A stretch of 64,000 nt of DNA from Streptomyces sp. DH24 (lineage in GTDB: Bacteria; Actinomycetota; Actinomycetes; Streptomycetales; Streptomycetaceae), in NCBI RefSeq assembly GCF_029813775.1, contig NZ_JARVKW010000016.1, positions 1 to 64,000 of the forward strand, written 5' to 3'. How positions within the stretch are numbered: the stretch's first letter is position 1; each line of letters opens with the position of its first letter. Both the position numbers and the translations under genes were made by a program. The notes beneath the pieces are model-generated. The model saw only the letters and a list, made by a program, of their open reading frames with translations, did not search any database and was not told where the DNA came from. Positions 1 to 9,247 of this stretch are shown here, piece after piece.

Positions 1-296
1 ACCCCGCCTTCGGCCTCGGCTCCTACACCGAACTCCCCTCCTCCAACCCCGCCGTCCTCGCCTTCCTGCGCGAATACGAGGACGACCTCGTGCTGTGCGT
101 GCACAACTTCTCCCGCTTCGCACAGCCGACCGAACTGGACCTGCGGGAATTCGACGGACGCCACCCGGTCGAGCTGTTCGGCGGCGTCCGCTTCCCGGCC
201 ATCGGCGAACTGCCGTACCTGCTCACGCTCGGTGGTCACGGCTTCTACTGGTTCCGGCTCACCCGAGTCGCATCCCGCATCGGCCGTCGGCCGTGA
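1..296 (+). CDS. treS: Trehalose synthase, C-terminal end (partial)
   Basis: The frame beginning at base 3 is open from the window edge to a stop at 294-296 and gives the last 97 residues of a longer protein. The phrase CVHNFSR and the end YWFRL are typical of the C-terminal beta-sandwich of trehalose synthase (GH13 maltose glucosylmutase), which interconverts trehalose and maltose in the cytoplasm. The catalytic barrel lies outside the window, so the call rests on this tail and on the order treS, maltokinase, branching enzyme, which is the GlgE-pathway operon of actinomycetes. It ends 29 bases before the maltokinase start, so cotranscription is likely. An alpha-amylase tail is the main alternative. 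Confidence 0.8.
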   Translation, partial: PAFGLGSYTELPSSNPAVLAFLREYEDDLVLCVHNFSRFAQPTELDLREFDGRHPVELFGGVRFPAIGELPYLLTLGGHGFYWFRLTRVASRIGRRP

Positions 297-325
297 GCAC
301 TGCGCCGACGAAAGGAGGCGTGACC

Positions 326-1687
326 ATGCCGAAGACCGCATCCCTCCGCCCGAGCCGTACGCTCCTCGCGGAGCCCATGGCGTCCCTCGCCGGGCTCCTG
401 CGGGAGTGGCTGCCGCGGCAGCGCTGGTTCGCGGGCAAGGACCGGCCCGTCACGGAGCTCGGCCTGCTGTCGATGACCGAGCTCTTCCCCGGCTGTCTGC
501 ACCTGCTCGTCCACGCCGGACACGGAGGCGTGCCCTCCCCCGGCGGCAGTCCCCCACCCGGGGACTGCTACCAACTGCTGCTCGGCGTGCGGGAACACCC
601 CGCCCCGCGGCTCGCCCGGGCCCTGATCGGCCAGGTGCAGGAGGGCCCGCTGGCCGGACTGACGGTGTACGACGCGCTGCACGACCCGCGGTCGGCGCAG
701 CTCCTCCTGGACCGGCTGCGGCACCCGGGCTCGGCCGGGCCCCTGTGCTTCGAGGCGGACCCGGCCCGGCAGGTGCCCGGCGGACTCGCACCGCGGCTGC
801 TGGACGCCGAGCAGTCCAACTCCTCGCTGGTGTACGGCGACGAGTTCATCCTAAAGCTGTTCCGGCGCATCCAGCCCGGCGTCAACCCCGACCTGGAGGT
901 GCCGGTCGCGCTGGCCCGGCAGGGCTGCCGCCGGGTGCCCGCGCCGGTGGCGTGGCTGCGCACGACCCACCCGCAGGAGGCGACGCTGGGCGTGCTCCAG
1001 CCGTTCCTGCGGGACGCCTCCGACGGCTGGACCCTCGCCCTGAACGCGCTCGCCGCCGGCGACGACTTCACGGCCGAGGCGCACCAGCTGGGCCGGGCGA
1101 CGGCGGAGGTGCACCTCGCGCTGGCGTCTGCCTTCCCGGTCGGCGCCCCCGGGGAGATGGGCCGTACGGCGACGGCGATGACCGAGCGGCTGACCGCCGC
1201 CGCGCACTCCGTTCCGGCGCTGCGGCCGTTCGTGCCCGGCCTGCGCACCGCGTTCGCCGCGCTCACCAGCTGCGACCCGGGGCCGCCCGCCCAGCGCATC
1301 CACGGCGACCTGCACCTGGGGCAGGTGCTGCGGGCCGGCCGGGACTGGTTCGTCATCGACTTCGAGGGCGAGCCGTCCCGCCCGCTCGCGGAGCGCCGCA
1401 GTGCCCACTCCCCCGTACGGGACATCGCGGGCATGCTGCGTTCCTTCGACTACGCCGCCCGGCAGCGCCGCCCCTGGCGCCCGGAGTGGGCGCGCCGCTG
1501 CCGTGAGGCGTACTGCGCCGGCTACGCGGCGAGCGCCGGCTGGGATCCGCGCAAGAAGCACGGACTGCTGCGCGCCTATGAGACCGACAGGGCCGTGTAC
1601 GAGGTGCTGTACGAGGCCCGGCACCGCCCCGACTGGCTGCCCGTGCCGATGGCGGCGATCGAGCGCCTCGCCGTGAGAGGAGACTGA
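326..1687 (+). CDS. mak: Maltokinase (Mak/Pep2)
   Basis: A 453-residue protein, the usual length for maltokinase, which uses ATP to make maltose 1-phosphate for GlgE. The N-terminal cap carries the family phrase LPRQRWFAGK (about residues 30-39). The C-lobe is aminoglycoside-phosphotransferase-like, with the catalytic HGDLHLGQ motif at 326-333 and the metal-binding Asp345 in VIDFEGEP. ATG 326 was chosen because AAAGGAGG lies 7-8 bases upstream; the in-frame GTG at 320 sits on that ribosome site. Its stop is 3 bases before glgB, so the two are translationally coupled. Maltose comes from the trehalose synthase encoded just upstream. Confidence 0.93.
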   Translation: MPKTASLRPSRTLLAEPMASLAGLLREWLPRQRWFAGKDRPVTELGLLSMTELFPGCLHLLVHAGHGGVPSPGGSPPPGDCYQLLLGVREHPAPRLARALIGQVQEGPLAGLTVYDALHDPRSAQLLLDRLRHPGSAGPLCFEADPARQVPGGLAPRLLDAEQSNSSLVYGDEFILKLFRRIQPGVNPDLEVPVALARQGCRRVPAPVAWLRTTHPQEATLGVLQPFLRDASDGWTLALNALAAGDDFTAEAHQLGRATAEVHLALASAFPVGAPGEMGRTATAMTERLTAAAHSVPALRPFVPGLRTAFAALTSCDPGPPAQRIHGDLHLGQVLRAGRDWFVIDFEGEPSRPLAERRSAHSPVRDIAGMLRSFDYAARQRRPWRPEWARRCREAYCAGYAASAGWDPRKKHGLLRAYETDRAVYEVLYEARHRPDWLPVPMAAIERLAVRGD

Positions 1688-1690
1688 CCC

Positions 1691-3898
1691 GTGGCTCTGC
1701 GTGACACCTCGCTTCCCGAGCCGTCCGGCCCCGTTCCCTGTGGGGTCGCACCGCCGCTGGACGAGACCGACCGGGGGCGCCTGCTGGCGGGCTCCCACCA
1801 CGACCCGCACGGGCTGCTGGGCGCCCATCCGGTGCCCGGCGGGGTCGCGTTCCGGGCGCTCAGGCCCTTCGCCCGGGCGGTGAGCGTGCTCGTCGGCGGC
1901 GAGCGCAGGACCCTCACCTCGGAGGGCGACGGTCTGTTCTCCGGCCTGCTGCCGCTCGACGCGATCCCCGAGTACACGCTGCTCGTGACGTACGCGGACG
2001 GGGAGCAGGAGACGCACGACCCGTACCGTTTCCTGCCGGCGCTCGGCGAGCTCGACCTGCATCTGATCCGGGAGGGCCGGCACGAGGAGCTGTGGAAGGC
2101 GCTCGGCGCGGAGCCGATGACGCACCAGGGCGTGGCGGGCACCCGCTTCACCGTGTGGGCGCCGAACGCGCAGGGCGTGCGGGTCGCCGGGGACTTCACG
2201 TTCTGGGACGGCACCGCGTTCCCGATGCGGTCCCTCGGCGCGTCCGGCGTGTGGGAGCTGTTCCTGCCGGGCATCGGGGAGGGCGCCCGGTACAAGTTCG
2301 AGATCACCTCCCGGTACGGCCACCGGTTCCTGAAGGCCGACCCGATGGCGCGCCGCGCCGAGGAGCCGCCCAACACGGCGTCGATCGTGACGGCCTCGCA
2401 CTACGAGTGGGGCGACGCCGAGTGGATGGCGCACCGCGCGGACACACCCGTGCACGAGGCGCCGTTCTCCGTGTACGAGGTCCACCTCCCCTCCTGGCGC
2501 CCTGGTCTGACGTACCGTCAGCTCGCTGACGAACTGCCGGAGTACGTGAAGGATCTGAACTTCACGCATGTCGAGCTGATGCCCGTCGCCGAGCACCCCT
2601 TCGGCCCCTCCTGGGGTTACCAGGTCACGTCCTACTACGCCCCGACCGCACGTCTCGGCACACCTGACGACTTCCGGTACCTGGTCGACTCGCTGCACCG
2701 GGCCGGCATCGGCGTGATCATGGACTGGGTGCCGGCGCACTTCCCGAAGGACGACTGGGCGCTGGCCCGGTTCGACGGGGACCCGCTGTACGAGCCGGGA
2801 GACGCGCGGCGCGCGGAACATCCGGACTGGGGCACCTACGAGTTCGACTTCGGGCGCACCGAGGTCCGCAACTTCCTCGTCGCCAACGCCGTCTACTGGT
2901 GCGAGGAGTTCCACATCGACGGGCTTCGCGTGGACGCGGTCGCCTCGATGCTCTACCTCGACTACTCGCGCGACTCGGGGCAGTGGGCGCCGAACGTGTA
3001 CGGCGGCCGGGAGGACCTGGACGCGATGGCGTTCCTCCAGGAGATGAACGCCACCGTCTACCGGCGCGCGCCGGGCGTGGTGACGATCGCCGAGGAGTCC
3101 ACGGCCTGGGGCGGGGTCACCAAGCCCACCGACAGCGGCGGGCTCGGCTTCGGGCTGAAGTGGAACATGGGCTGGATGCACGACTCCCTGGAGTACATGT
3201 CCAAGGAGCCCGTGCACCGCAAGTACCACCACCACGACATGACCTTCGCGATGGTGTACGCCTACAGCGAGAACTACGTCCTGCCGATCTCCCACGACGA
3301 GGTCGTGCACGGCAAGGGCGCCCTCGTCTCCAAGATGCCGGGCGACTGGTGGCAGCAGCGCGCCAACCACCGCGCCTATCTCGCCTTCATGTGGGCCCAC
3401 CCCGGCAAGCAACTGCTGTTCATGGGCCAGGAGTTCGCGCAGGGCTCCGAGTGGTCCGAGCGGAGCGGCCCGGACTGGTGGCTGCTCGACCCGGAGTACT
3501 CGGCCGCATCCGACCACCGCGGGGTGCGGGATCTGGTCCGCGACCTCAACACGCGGTACCGGGCGACCCCGGCGCTGTGGCAGCGCGACACCGACCCGGC
3601 CGGTTTCCGGTGGGTGGCGGTGGACGCCGCCGACGACAACGTCTACGCGTTCCTGCGGTACGACGCCGAGGGCGCCCCGCTGCTGGCCGTGTCGAACTTC
3701 TCGCCGGTCGTCCGGCAGGACTACGGGCTCTGGGTGGGTGACGACCACGTCGCCTGGCAGGAGGTCCTCAACACCGACGCCGTGCGGTACGGCGGCAGCG
3801 GTGTCGGCGAGTCCGGCCCGGTCAAACCCGAGAACGGCCAACTGCGGCTGACGCTGCCGCCGCTGGCCACGGTGTGGCTCAGGCCACTCCCGATGTGA
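1691..3898 (+). CDS. glgB: 1,4-alpha-glucan branching enzyme
   Basis: A 735-residue GH13 branching enzyme that introduces alpha-1,6 branches into alpha-glucan. In order it has an extra N-terminal beta module, a CBM48 module (near residues 130-220), the (beta/alpha)8 barrel and a C-terminal beta domain. The catalytic residues are visible: nucleophile Asp415 in GLRVDAV, acid/base Glu468 in TIAEEST and Asp536 in SHDEVVH. The start is GTG 1691, with a GAGAGGAG ribosome site that overlaps the end of the maltokinase gene. With treS and mak it completes a GlgE-type trehalose-to-glucan route; glgE itself would be expected upstream of the window. A strong hairpin follows. Confidence 0.95.
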   Translation: MALRDTSLPEPSGPVPCGVAPPLDETDRGRLLAGSHHDPHGLLGAHPVPGGVAFRALRPFARAVSVLVGGERRTLTSEGDGLFSGLLPLDAIPEYTLLVTYADGEQETHDPYRFLPALGELDLHLIREGRHEELWKALGAEPMTHQGVAGTRFTVWAPNAQGVRVAGDFTFWDGTAFPMRSLGASGVWELFLPGIGEGARYKFEITSRYGHRFLKADPMARRAEEPPNTASIVTASHYEWGDAEWMAHRADTPVHEAPFSVYEVHLPSWRPGLTYRQLADELPEYVKDLNFTHVELMPVAEHPFGPSWGYQVTSYYAPTARLGTPDDFRYLVDSLHRAGIGVIMDWVPAHFPKDDWALARFDGDPLYEPGDARRAEHPDWGTYEFDFGRTEVRNFLVANAVYWCEEFHIDGLRVDAVASMLYLDYSRDSGQWAPNVYGGREDLDAMAFLQEMNATVYRRAPGVVTIAEESTAWGGVTKPTDSGGLGFGLKWNMGWMHDSLEYMSKEPVHRKYHHHDMTFAMVYAYSENYVLPISHDEVVHGKGALVSKMPGDWWQQRANHRAYLAFMWAHPGKQLLFMGQEFAQGSEWSERSGPDWWLLDPEYSAASDHRGVRDLVRDLNTRYRATPALWQRDTDPAGFRWVAVDAADDNVYAFLRYDAEGAPLLAVSNFSPVVRQDYGLWVGDDHVAWQEVLNTDAVRYGGSGVGESGPVKPENGQLRLTLPPLATVWLRPLPM

Positions 3899-3921
3899 CG
3901 TCCGTCAGCGACGTGAGGTGT

Positions 3922-3948
3922 TCGAATCGCCCCCGCCGGGGCATTCGA
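3922..3948 (+). terminator. Hairpin after the treS-mak-glgB operon
   Basis: Two nested inverted arms are visible: TCGAAT (3922-3927) with ATTCGA (3943-3948), and GCCCC (3929-3933) with GGGGC (3938-3942) around a 4-base loop. It starts 24 bases after the glgB stop and has no T-run, as is common in Streptomyces. Its position also argues against starting the next gene at 3918. Confidence 0.55.
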
Positions 3949-3966
3949 GGTCGTACGCGTACGACC
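3949..3966. promoter_or_regulatory. Perfect 18-bp palindrome upstream of the YbdK gene
   Basis: GGTCGTACGCGTACGACC reads the same on both strands. It lies directly after the glgB hairpin and 44 bases before the GTG at 4011, a position suited to a dimeric repressor or activator. No regulator can be named. Confidence 0.4.
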
Positions 3967-4010
3967 GAACATCCTCGTCGTCGCAGCGGACCACAGAAGG
4001 GGTGCATGCC

Positions 4011-5099
4011 GTGCGGACCGTCGGAGTGGAGGAGGAACTCCTCCTGGTCGATCCCGAGACGGGCGAGCCGCGGGCGATGTCCGCGGCCGTGCTCGCCCGC
4101 GCCGAGCGGGACGACGCGGACCAGGACGTGTTCGAGAAGGAGCTGCACGAGCAGATGCTCGAGTTCGCCACGCACCCGCAGTCGGACATGGCGGCGCTGC
4201 GGGCGGAGATCGGGCGGTGCCGCGCGGAGGCCGGCCGGCACGCCGGCGAGCTCGGCTGCGCGGTCGCCGCGCTCGCCACGTCGCCGCTGCCGGTGAGCCC
4301 GGCCGTCAGCATGAACCGGCGCTACCAGTGGATGGCGGAGCAGTACGGCATCGCGACGCGTGAGCAGCTCGTCCTGGGCTGCCACGTCCATGTGTCCGTC
4401 GAGTCCGACGAGGAGGGCGTCGCGGTCGTGGACCGGCTGCGTCCGTGGCTGTCGGTGCTGTCGGCGATCAGTGCCAACTCCCCGTTCTGGCAGGGCAGTG
4501 ACACCGGGTACAGCAGTTATCGCAGCCGGGTCTGGCAGCGCTGGCCGTCGGCCGGACCGACCGAGATGTTCGGTTCGGCCGAGCGCTACCACCGGCGGGT
4601 CGCGGACATGGTGGCCACCGGGGCCATCCTCGACGAGGGGATGATCTACTTCGACGCGCGGTTGTCGCAGCGGTACCCGACGGTGGAGATCCGGGTGTCC
4701 GACGTGTGTCTTCGGGCCGACACGGCGGTGCTGATCGCGACGCTGGCCCGCGGCCTGGTGGAGACCGCCGCCCGCGAGTGGCGGGAGGGACGTGAGCCGG
4801 TCGACCACAGCGTGAGCCTGCTGCGGCTGGCCGCCTGGCGGGCCGCCCGGTCGGGGCTGGCCGACAAGTTGCTGCACCCGGTGACCATGCGGCGGATGCC
4901 CGCGGAAAGCGTGGTCCAGGCGCTGCTGGAGCACGTGGAGGACGCGCTCGGCGAGAGCGGTGACCTCGACGAGGTCCGCAAGGCCGCCGCCGAGCTGCTG
5001 CGGAACGGCACGGGCGCGGACGCGCAGCGCGAAGCGCTGCGGCGCACGGAGAGTCTCAGGGACGTCGTCACGGAGTGCGTGCGCCACACGCAGGAGTGA
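4011..5099 (+). CDS. YbdK-type carboxylate-amine ligase (glutamate-cysteine ligase family)
   Basis: A 362-residue protein of the GCS2/YbdK family, ATP-dependent ligases with weak glutamate-cysteine ligase activity. Near the N-terminus VGVEEELLLVD (residues 4-14) is the family signature, and CHVHV and VEIRVSD are the typical substrate and metal motifs. GTG 4011 is preferred because AGAAGG lies about 10 bases upstream; the open frame extends to 3918, but that region is a terminator hairpin and a palindrome. Actinomycetes use mycothiol rather than glutathione, so the physiological amine is unknown. It lies between a glucan operon and a convergent DUF6480 gene, which gives no functional clue. Confidence 0.85.
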   Translation: MRTVGVEEELLLVDPETGEPRAMSAAVLARAERDDADQDVFEKELHEQMLEFATHPQSDMAALRAEIGRCRAEAGRHAGELGCAVAALATSPLPVSPAVSMNRRYQWMAEQYGIATREQLVLGCHVHVSVESDEEGVAVVDRLRPWLSVLSAISANSPFWQGSDTGYSSYRSRVWQRWPSAGPTEMFGSAERYHRRVADMVATGAILDEGMIYFDARLSQRYPTVEIRVSDVCLRADTAVLIATLARGLVETAAREWREGREPVDHSVSLLRLAAWRAARSGLADKLLHPVTMRRMPAESVVQALLEHVEDALGESGDLDEVRKAAAELLRNGTGADAQREALRRTESLRDVVTECVRHTQE

Positions 5100-5125
5100 C
5101 CGGCCCCCTTGCTGGTCGGGCCCGG

Positions 5126-5359
5126 TCAGAACATCAGGATCAGGGCGTACGCCAGGAAGAACGCCGCGACGAGAGCGCACAGCACGAGGATCACCGTCAG
5201 AGGTGCCTTGCCCCAGCCCTTGGGCGGGTTGTGGGTCTCCTGCGGGCCCGCCTCGGGCATGCTGCTCTCGGCCGGCGGTGTCTCCCCGGGCGGCACGCCA
5301 CCGCCTGGTTCGAGGCCGGTGGTGCGGTCGGGATCGGGATCGGGATTCGTGTAACTCAT
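5126..5359 (-). CDS. DUF6480 family small membrane protein
   Basis: A 77-residue protein that starts with an Asp/Pro-rich segment, passes through the phrase GLEPGGGVPPGETPPAE typical of the streptomycete family DUF6480, and ends in one transmembrane helix (about residues 55-76, ending LILMF). The function is unknown. It is probably a tail-anchored or small single-pass protein with its N-terminus in the cytoplasm. It converges on the YbdK gene, with only 26 bases between the stops, and is divergent from the acyl-CoA synthetase gene. Confidence 0.75.
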   Translation of the reverse strand: MSYTNPDPDPDRTTGLEPGGGVPPGETPPAESSMPEAGPQETHNPPKGWGKAPLTVILVLCALVAAFFLAYALILMF

Positions 5360-5512
5360 GACCCCCGAGTCCCCCCGATAACGCCGAGGTCACCAAACGC
5401 GTCCACTTCCGGGTTCGCGACCCCGTGTGCTTTTGCGCTCCGCTAGATTCGGGCTCCGGCGATGACGCTACACGTCGGCCACGTCACAGCCCGTACATGT
5501 CAGGAGCAGCGC

Positions 5513-7426
5513 ATGCGCGACTTCGCCATCGCTCCGTCGGCGCCCACGCCCCTGACCGGCGGGCTCGCCGACAGCGTCTTCGCGAGGGCTGCCGAGACTC
5601 CCGCCCTGCCGGTGCTGGCCCGCCGGGCCCACCCGGACTCCCAGGCGTGGGAGACGGTCACGGCGGTGGAGTTCCGCGACGAGGTGGTGGACCTGGCCCG
5701 CGGCCTGATCGCGTCGGGGATCTCGCCGGGGCGGCGCGTCGCGGTCATGGCGCGCACCCGGTACGAGTGGACGGTGCTCAGCTACGCGCTGTGGGCGGTG
5801 GGCGCGGAGGTCGTCCCGATCTATCCGACGTCGTCGCGGGACCAGGTGGAGTGGATCCTGCGGGACGCCGCTTGCGTGGCCGTGGTGGTCGAGGACGAGC
5901 AGGGCGTGATGACGGTCGGCTCGGTGTGCGCGACCCTGCCGCATCTGCGGCACGTGTGGCAGCTGGACGCGGGGGCGCTGCGGGACCTGGCGGCGCGCGG
6001 CGCGTTCATCCCGCCCGCCGCGGTGGACGCGATGCGCCGCATCGTGCCGCCGGACTCCACGGCGGTCGTCGCCTACACCTCGGGCACGACCGGCCGTGCC
6101 ATGGGCTGCGCGCTGAGTCACCGCGGTCTCGCCGCGCCGTGCGACACGCTGCTGGCCGGCTGGGGTCACACGGCCGCGCCCCCGGGCGAGCAGGGCGCCG
6201 TCCTCGCGTTCCTGCCGTTCTCCCACGTGTACGGGCTGATGATCCAGGGCATGTGCGTGCGCGGCGGCGTGCTCATGGGGCACGAGCCGGATCTGAGCGA
6301 GCCCGTGCTGCTCGCGGCGCTGCGCTCCTTCCGGCCCACGTATCTGTACGCGGTGCCGTCGCTGTTCGAGAAGATCTACAAGACGTTTCTGCGCAGGTCC
6401 CGTGAGTCGGGGCGCGGCGCGCTGTTCGAGCGGGCCGCACAGACGGCACGGGACTACGCCGTCGCCCAGGAACGGCAGCGGCTCGGGCGGGGGCCGGGGC
6501 CGGGCTTCGACCTGCGGCTCCGGCACGCGCTGTACGAGCGGATCGTGTACCGCCGGCTGCGGGCCGCGCTGGGCGGCCGGGTGCGTCGGGCCACCTCGGG
6601 CGGATCGCCGCTGAGCCGGGAGCTGTCACTGTTCTTCGAGGGCATCGGCATCTTCGTGCACGACGGCTACGGCCTGACGGAGACCAGCGGCGGTGTGACC
6701 ATGCAGCCGCTGGGCCGGGAGAAGTCCGGCACCGTCGGGCAGGCGCTGCCGGGCACGGAGATCCGGATCGCCGACGACGGGGAGATCCTGGTGCGCGGGC
6801 CGGCGGTGTTCCAGGGCTACGTCAACGACGTGCGGGCGACCCGAGCGGCGCTGCGCGGCGGCTGGCTGGCCACCGGCGACCTCGGGCACCTCGACGACGA
6901 GGGCTATCTGACGATCACCGGCCGCAAGAAGGACGTGATCATCACCAGCGGCGGCAAGAGCGTGTCGCCGGCCGCGCTGGAGCAGCGGCTGCGGATGCAT
7001 CCGCTCATCCACCAGGCGGTGGTGGTGGGCGACAACCGGCCGTGCGTCGGGGCGTTGATCACGCTCGATCCGGACTTCCTGGCGCACTGGCGGGCCGCGC
7101 TGGCGTGGCAGACCGACGGGTCGGGCCGGGAGGCGCGGGAGGAGAACGCGCTGCGCGAGGAGGTCGCGCGGGCCGTGGCCGCGGCCAACAGCGCGGTGTC
7201 GCGTTCGGAGTCGATCCGGGTCTTCCGGGTGCTGCCGGAGCCGTTCGACGTGGCCAACGGGCTGCTGACACCGTCGATGAAGCTGCGCCGCGACGAGGTC
7301 GTACGGCGCTACGCGCTGGAGATCGACGCGATGTACCGGGCCCGGTCCCGGTCCGGTCCGCGCGACTCGGCGGAGGAGCCCTCGTCCTGGGACGAACCCG
7401 ATATCTCGGACAACGTCTTCCGCTGA
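5513..7426 (+). CDS. Long-chain fatty-acid-CoA ligase / AMP-dependent synthetase
   Basis: A 637-residue member of the ANL superfamily that activates a carboxylic acid, probably a fatty acid, through an acyl-adenylate. The P-loop AYTSGTTGRAMG begins at residue 187, the adenylate-binding DGYGLTET at 384 and the hinge motif GRKKD at 470. The length fits the long-chain FadD15-like subgroup. ATG 5513 has CAGGAG 6 bases upstream; the open frame extends to 5462 without a ribosome site. A TAGATT at 5443-5448 could be a -10 box. It is followed after 114 bases by the RsbW-like gene and may be cotranscribed. The chain-length preference cannot be read from the sequence. Confidence 0.9.
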   Translation: MRDFAIAPSAPTPLTGGLADSVFARAAETPALPVLARRAHPDSQAWETVTAVEFRDEVVDLARGLIASGISPGRRVAVMARTRYEWTVLSYALWAVGAEVVPIYPTSSRDQVEWILRDAACVAVVVEDEQGVMTVGSVCATLPHLRHVWQLDAGALRDLAARGAFIPPAAVDAMRRIVPPDSTAVVAYTSGTTGRAMGCALSHRGLAAPCDTLLAGWGHTAAPPGEQGAVLAFLPFSHVYGLMIQGMCVRGGVLMGHEPDLSEPVLLAALRSFRPTYLYAVPSLFEKIYKTFLRRSRESGRGALFERAAQTARDYAVAQERQRLGRGPGPGFDLRLRHALYERIVYRRLRAALGGRVRRATSGGSPLSRELSLFFEGIGIFVHDGYGLTETSGGVTMQPLGREKSGTVGQALPGTEIRIADDGEILVRGPAVFQGYVNDVRATRAALRGGWLATGDLGHLDDEGYLTITGRKKDVIITSGGKSVSPAALEQRLRMHPLIHQAVVVGDNRPCVGALITLDPDFLAHWRAALAWQTDGSGREAREENALREEVARAVAAANSAVSRSESIRVFRVLPEPFDVANGLLTPSMKLRRDEVVRRYALEIDAMYRARSRSGPRDSAEEPSSWDEPDISDNVFR

Positions 7427-7540
7427 CGGGGCCCCACCCCGGCGTCGGCGGGCGCGTAGGACCCCGCCGACTGGGAACTAGCCAACGAAAGGACGCAGAG
7501 AAAGGCCGACACCGCGCTGACGTCGGGCCGGAAAGGCGAC

Positions 7541-7975
7541 ATGGCAACCGAGCCGCGTTGGGACAGGACACTGGCTGCCAAGGAGATCCCGAGCCGCACC
7601 GCGAGCTTCGCGGGGGCGCTGCACAACGTCACGGACGCACGCCTCGTCGCGGAGGAGTTCCTGCACGAGCTGTCGAGCGTGTCACCGCCGTCGGCTCCGG
7701 AGCACTGGGACGACATCCTGCTGGTGGTGACGGAGCTGGCGGCCAATGCGGTGCAGTACGCTCCGGGACCGTTCGAGCTGCGGTTGCGCCGCACCTTCGA
7801 CGGTGTCCACGTCGTGCTGCACGACACCAACACCACACCGCCCGCGCCGCGTCCGTTCCATCCGAGCCGCGGGGGCGGCGGGATCGGCTGGCACCTGATC
7901 CACACGCTGTGCGACCAGGTCAGTGTGGTGCCGAACGACCACGGCAAGGACATACACGTCTTCCTGCCGTGGTGA
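7541..7975 (+). CDS. RsbW-like ATP-binding protein (anti-sigma factor/serine kinase type)
   Basis: A 144-residue single HATPase_c domain of the RsbW/SpoIIAB group. The N-box ELAANAVQYA has its Mg-binding Asn at residue 69, and a G-box GGIGWHLIHTL follows near residue 108. Such proteins phosphorylate STAS antagonists or hold sigma factors; streptomycetes have dozens and most have unknown partners. GGAAAGG sits about 6 bases before ATG 7541. It converges on a second RsbW-like gene, only 18 bases apart, and lies next to STAS genes, so a role in the same stress network is plausible but not shown. Confidence 0.85.
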   Translation: MATEPRWDRTLAAKEIPSRTASFAGALHNVTDARLVAEEFLHELSSVSPPSAPEHWDDILLVVTELAANAVQYAPGPFELRLRRTFDGVHVVLHDTNTTPPAPRPFHPSRGGGGIGWHLIHTLCDQVSVVPNDHGKDIHVFLPW

Positions 7976-7993
7976 CCGGCGCGCGCAGCCGGT

Positions 7994-8464
7994 TCAGCGC
8001 CCGCCCGACGCGGTGCGCACCGGCACGAAGACGGTGATGGTCTTCCCGCCCCCCGGGCGCCGGTCGATGACGATCTCCCGCGCGAGGCGGATGATGAGGG
8101 GCCAGCCGTAACCACTGCCGCGGTGCCCCGGCGGCAGGGAACCGGGGCCGTAGGCGACCGGGGGGACGATGTCGCTGCGGTCGTGCACGGCGACCCGCAC
8201 GCCGTCCTCGACGGCCCAGGTGTCGAAGCCGGCCAGTCCGCCGCCGTGCCGTATCGCGTTGGTGACCAGTTCGGACACGACGAGCAGCAGGTCGATCACG
8301 TCCTGGTCGCGCGGCCCGCGGCCCGCGGCGGCGTCCCAGGTGCGGCGCACCACCGATTCCGCGTACGCGCGTGCCGTGGCGGCGCTGGTCACGTCGTCCC
8401 GTGTCGGCGCTCCGGGCGGCGGACCGCCGTGCGCGGTGGGACTGATTCCGTCGGTCAGCTCCAT
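7994..8464 (-). CDS. RsbW-like ATP-binding protein
   Basis: A 156-residue HATPase_c protein with N-box VVSELVTNAIRHGGG and G-box GSGYGWPLIIRLA, ending in GGGKTITVFVPV. The open frame runs far upstream to 9256, but that part is antisense to the STAS gene. ATG 8464 and GTG 8488 are the realistic starts; GGGGA lies about 12 bases before ATG 8464, so the start is uncertain by eight codons. It is divergent from the STAS gene at 8840 across a 375-base gap with hairpins. It probably acts as an anti-sigma kinase or phosphotransfer partner in the local stress system; the partner is not identifiable. Confidence 0.82.
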   Translation of the reverse strand: MELTDGISPTAHGGPPPGAPTRDDVTSAATARAYAESVVRRTWDAAAGRGPRDQDVIDLLLVVSELVTNAIRHGGGLAGFDTWAVEDGVRVAVHDRSDIVPPVAYGPGSLPPGHRGSGYGWPLIIRLAREIVIDRRPGGGKTITVFVPVRTASGGR

Positions 8465-8839
8465 GCGTGTCGAGTCCCCGTCATTCACTCGTTCCGTTCC
8501 GGCGCCGCGCCCGCGTGCCCGGACCCGTCGAGTTCTGGTCCTCGACAGGTCCGGCGTCCGGCGCGTACGACCCGATTCTGCCCGTGAGCACCGTCGCTCC
8601 CTTCTCACGGGTCCCTGACATGCTCCGGCCCGGCAGGCGTCGCGCCCGCCGGGACGGCTCCACAGCAGCGGATACCCCGCTCGGGCATTCGCATGTCCCC
8701 GTGACGGTCCCCTGCATGTCCTGGCGATTACGGGGTAAGCGCGGGGGCGCGGTGCCCTTGCCCGTCGGGGGTCGGCACTCGCACCGCGGACGTTCACAGG
8801 GTGGCCCGTCCCGGCCGTCAGGACTCGTTGGAGGTATTC
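8465..8839. other. Divergent intergenic region with two hairpins
   Basis: There is no credible gene in this gap of 375 bases between an RsbW-like gene on the minus strand and a STAS gene on the plus strand. It holds the inverted repeat CCGTGAG/CTCACGG (8582-8610) and a strong stem of 11 pairs with one mismatch around a TCG loop (8629-8653). A SigB-like promoter (8714-8738) points to the STAS gene. A weaker GGGTAT box on the minus strand (8677-8672) points to the RsbW-like gene. The hairpins could insulate the two promoters or belong to a long 5' leader. Confidence 0.5.
8714..8738 (+). promoter_or_regulatory. SigB-like promoter of the STAS gene (one mismatch)
   Basis: GCAT (8714-8717), 15 bases, then GGGTAA (8733-8738). 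It fits the GNNT-N14/16-GGGTAY pattern of streptomycete SigB-type promoters except for the last base. The predicted leader is about 95 bases to GTG 8840. Confidence 0.4.
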
Positions 8840-9247
8840 GTGCCCATTGCCCAGAACCCGTTGTCCGTCGAGGTGACCCTGCCCCGGGAGGACGTCGCGC
8901 TGCTCAGGGTGCAGGGGTACCTGGACGTCGACACCGCGACCGAGTTCCAGCACCATCTGGCGAACCAGCTGCACCACGGCCGACGGCACTTCCTGCTCGA
9001 TCTGTCGGCGGTGCCGTTCATGGACTCGTCCGGCATGAACATCATCCTGCGCGTCTACCAGGAGGTGCGGGAGATGCCGGGCAGCGTCCACGTCATCTCC
9101 CCCGCCCCGGCCGTGCGCCGGATCCTGGACCTGACGGGCGTGAGCATCACGGTCCCGGTGTCGCAGAGCGCGGAGGAGGCGCTGGAGCTCGTCGATCGGG
9201 GCCCACAGGATCCGGACGGCGGTTCCGAGCCACAGTCGGCCGGGTAG
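8840..9247 (+). CDS. STAS-domain anti-sigma factor antagonist
   Basis: A 135-residue SpoIIAA/RsbV-type STAS protein. The segment LDLSAVPFMDSSGMNI contains the phosphorylatable serine region at the start of helix 2, and the core strands RVQGYLDVDTATEF are typical. Such antagonists bind RsbW-like kinases when dephosphorylated and free the sigma factor. GTG 8840 was chosen because GGAGG ends 5 bases before it; the frame is open back to 8801. It lies between an RsbW-like gene and the stressosome operon and is probably part of their partner-switching circuit. The promoter-like site at 8714-8738 suggests it is itself stress induced. Confidence 0.88.
   Translation: MPIAQNPLSVEVTLPREDVALLRVQGYLDVDTATEFQHHLANQLHHGRRHFLLDLSAVPFMDSSGMNIILRVYQEVREMPGSVHVISPAPAVRRILDLTGVSITVPVSQSAEEALELVDRGPQDPDGGSEPQSAG

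Noticed and set aside
851..3841. 996-residue open frame on the minus strand
   Set aside because: It is antisense to maltokinase and glgB, a shadow caused by GC3 bias; it has no motif or ribosome site.
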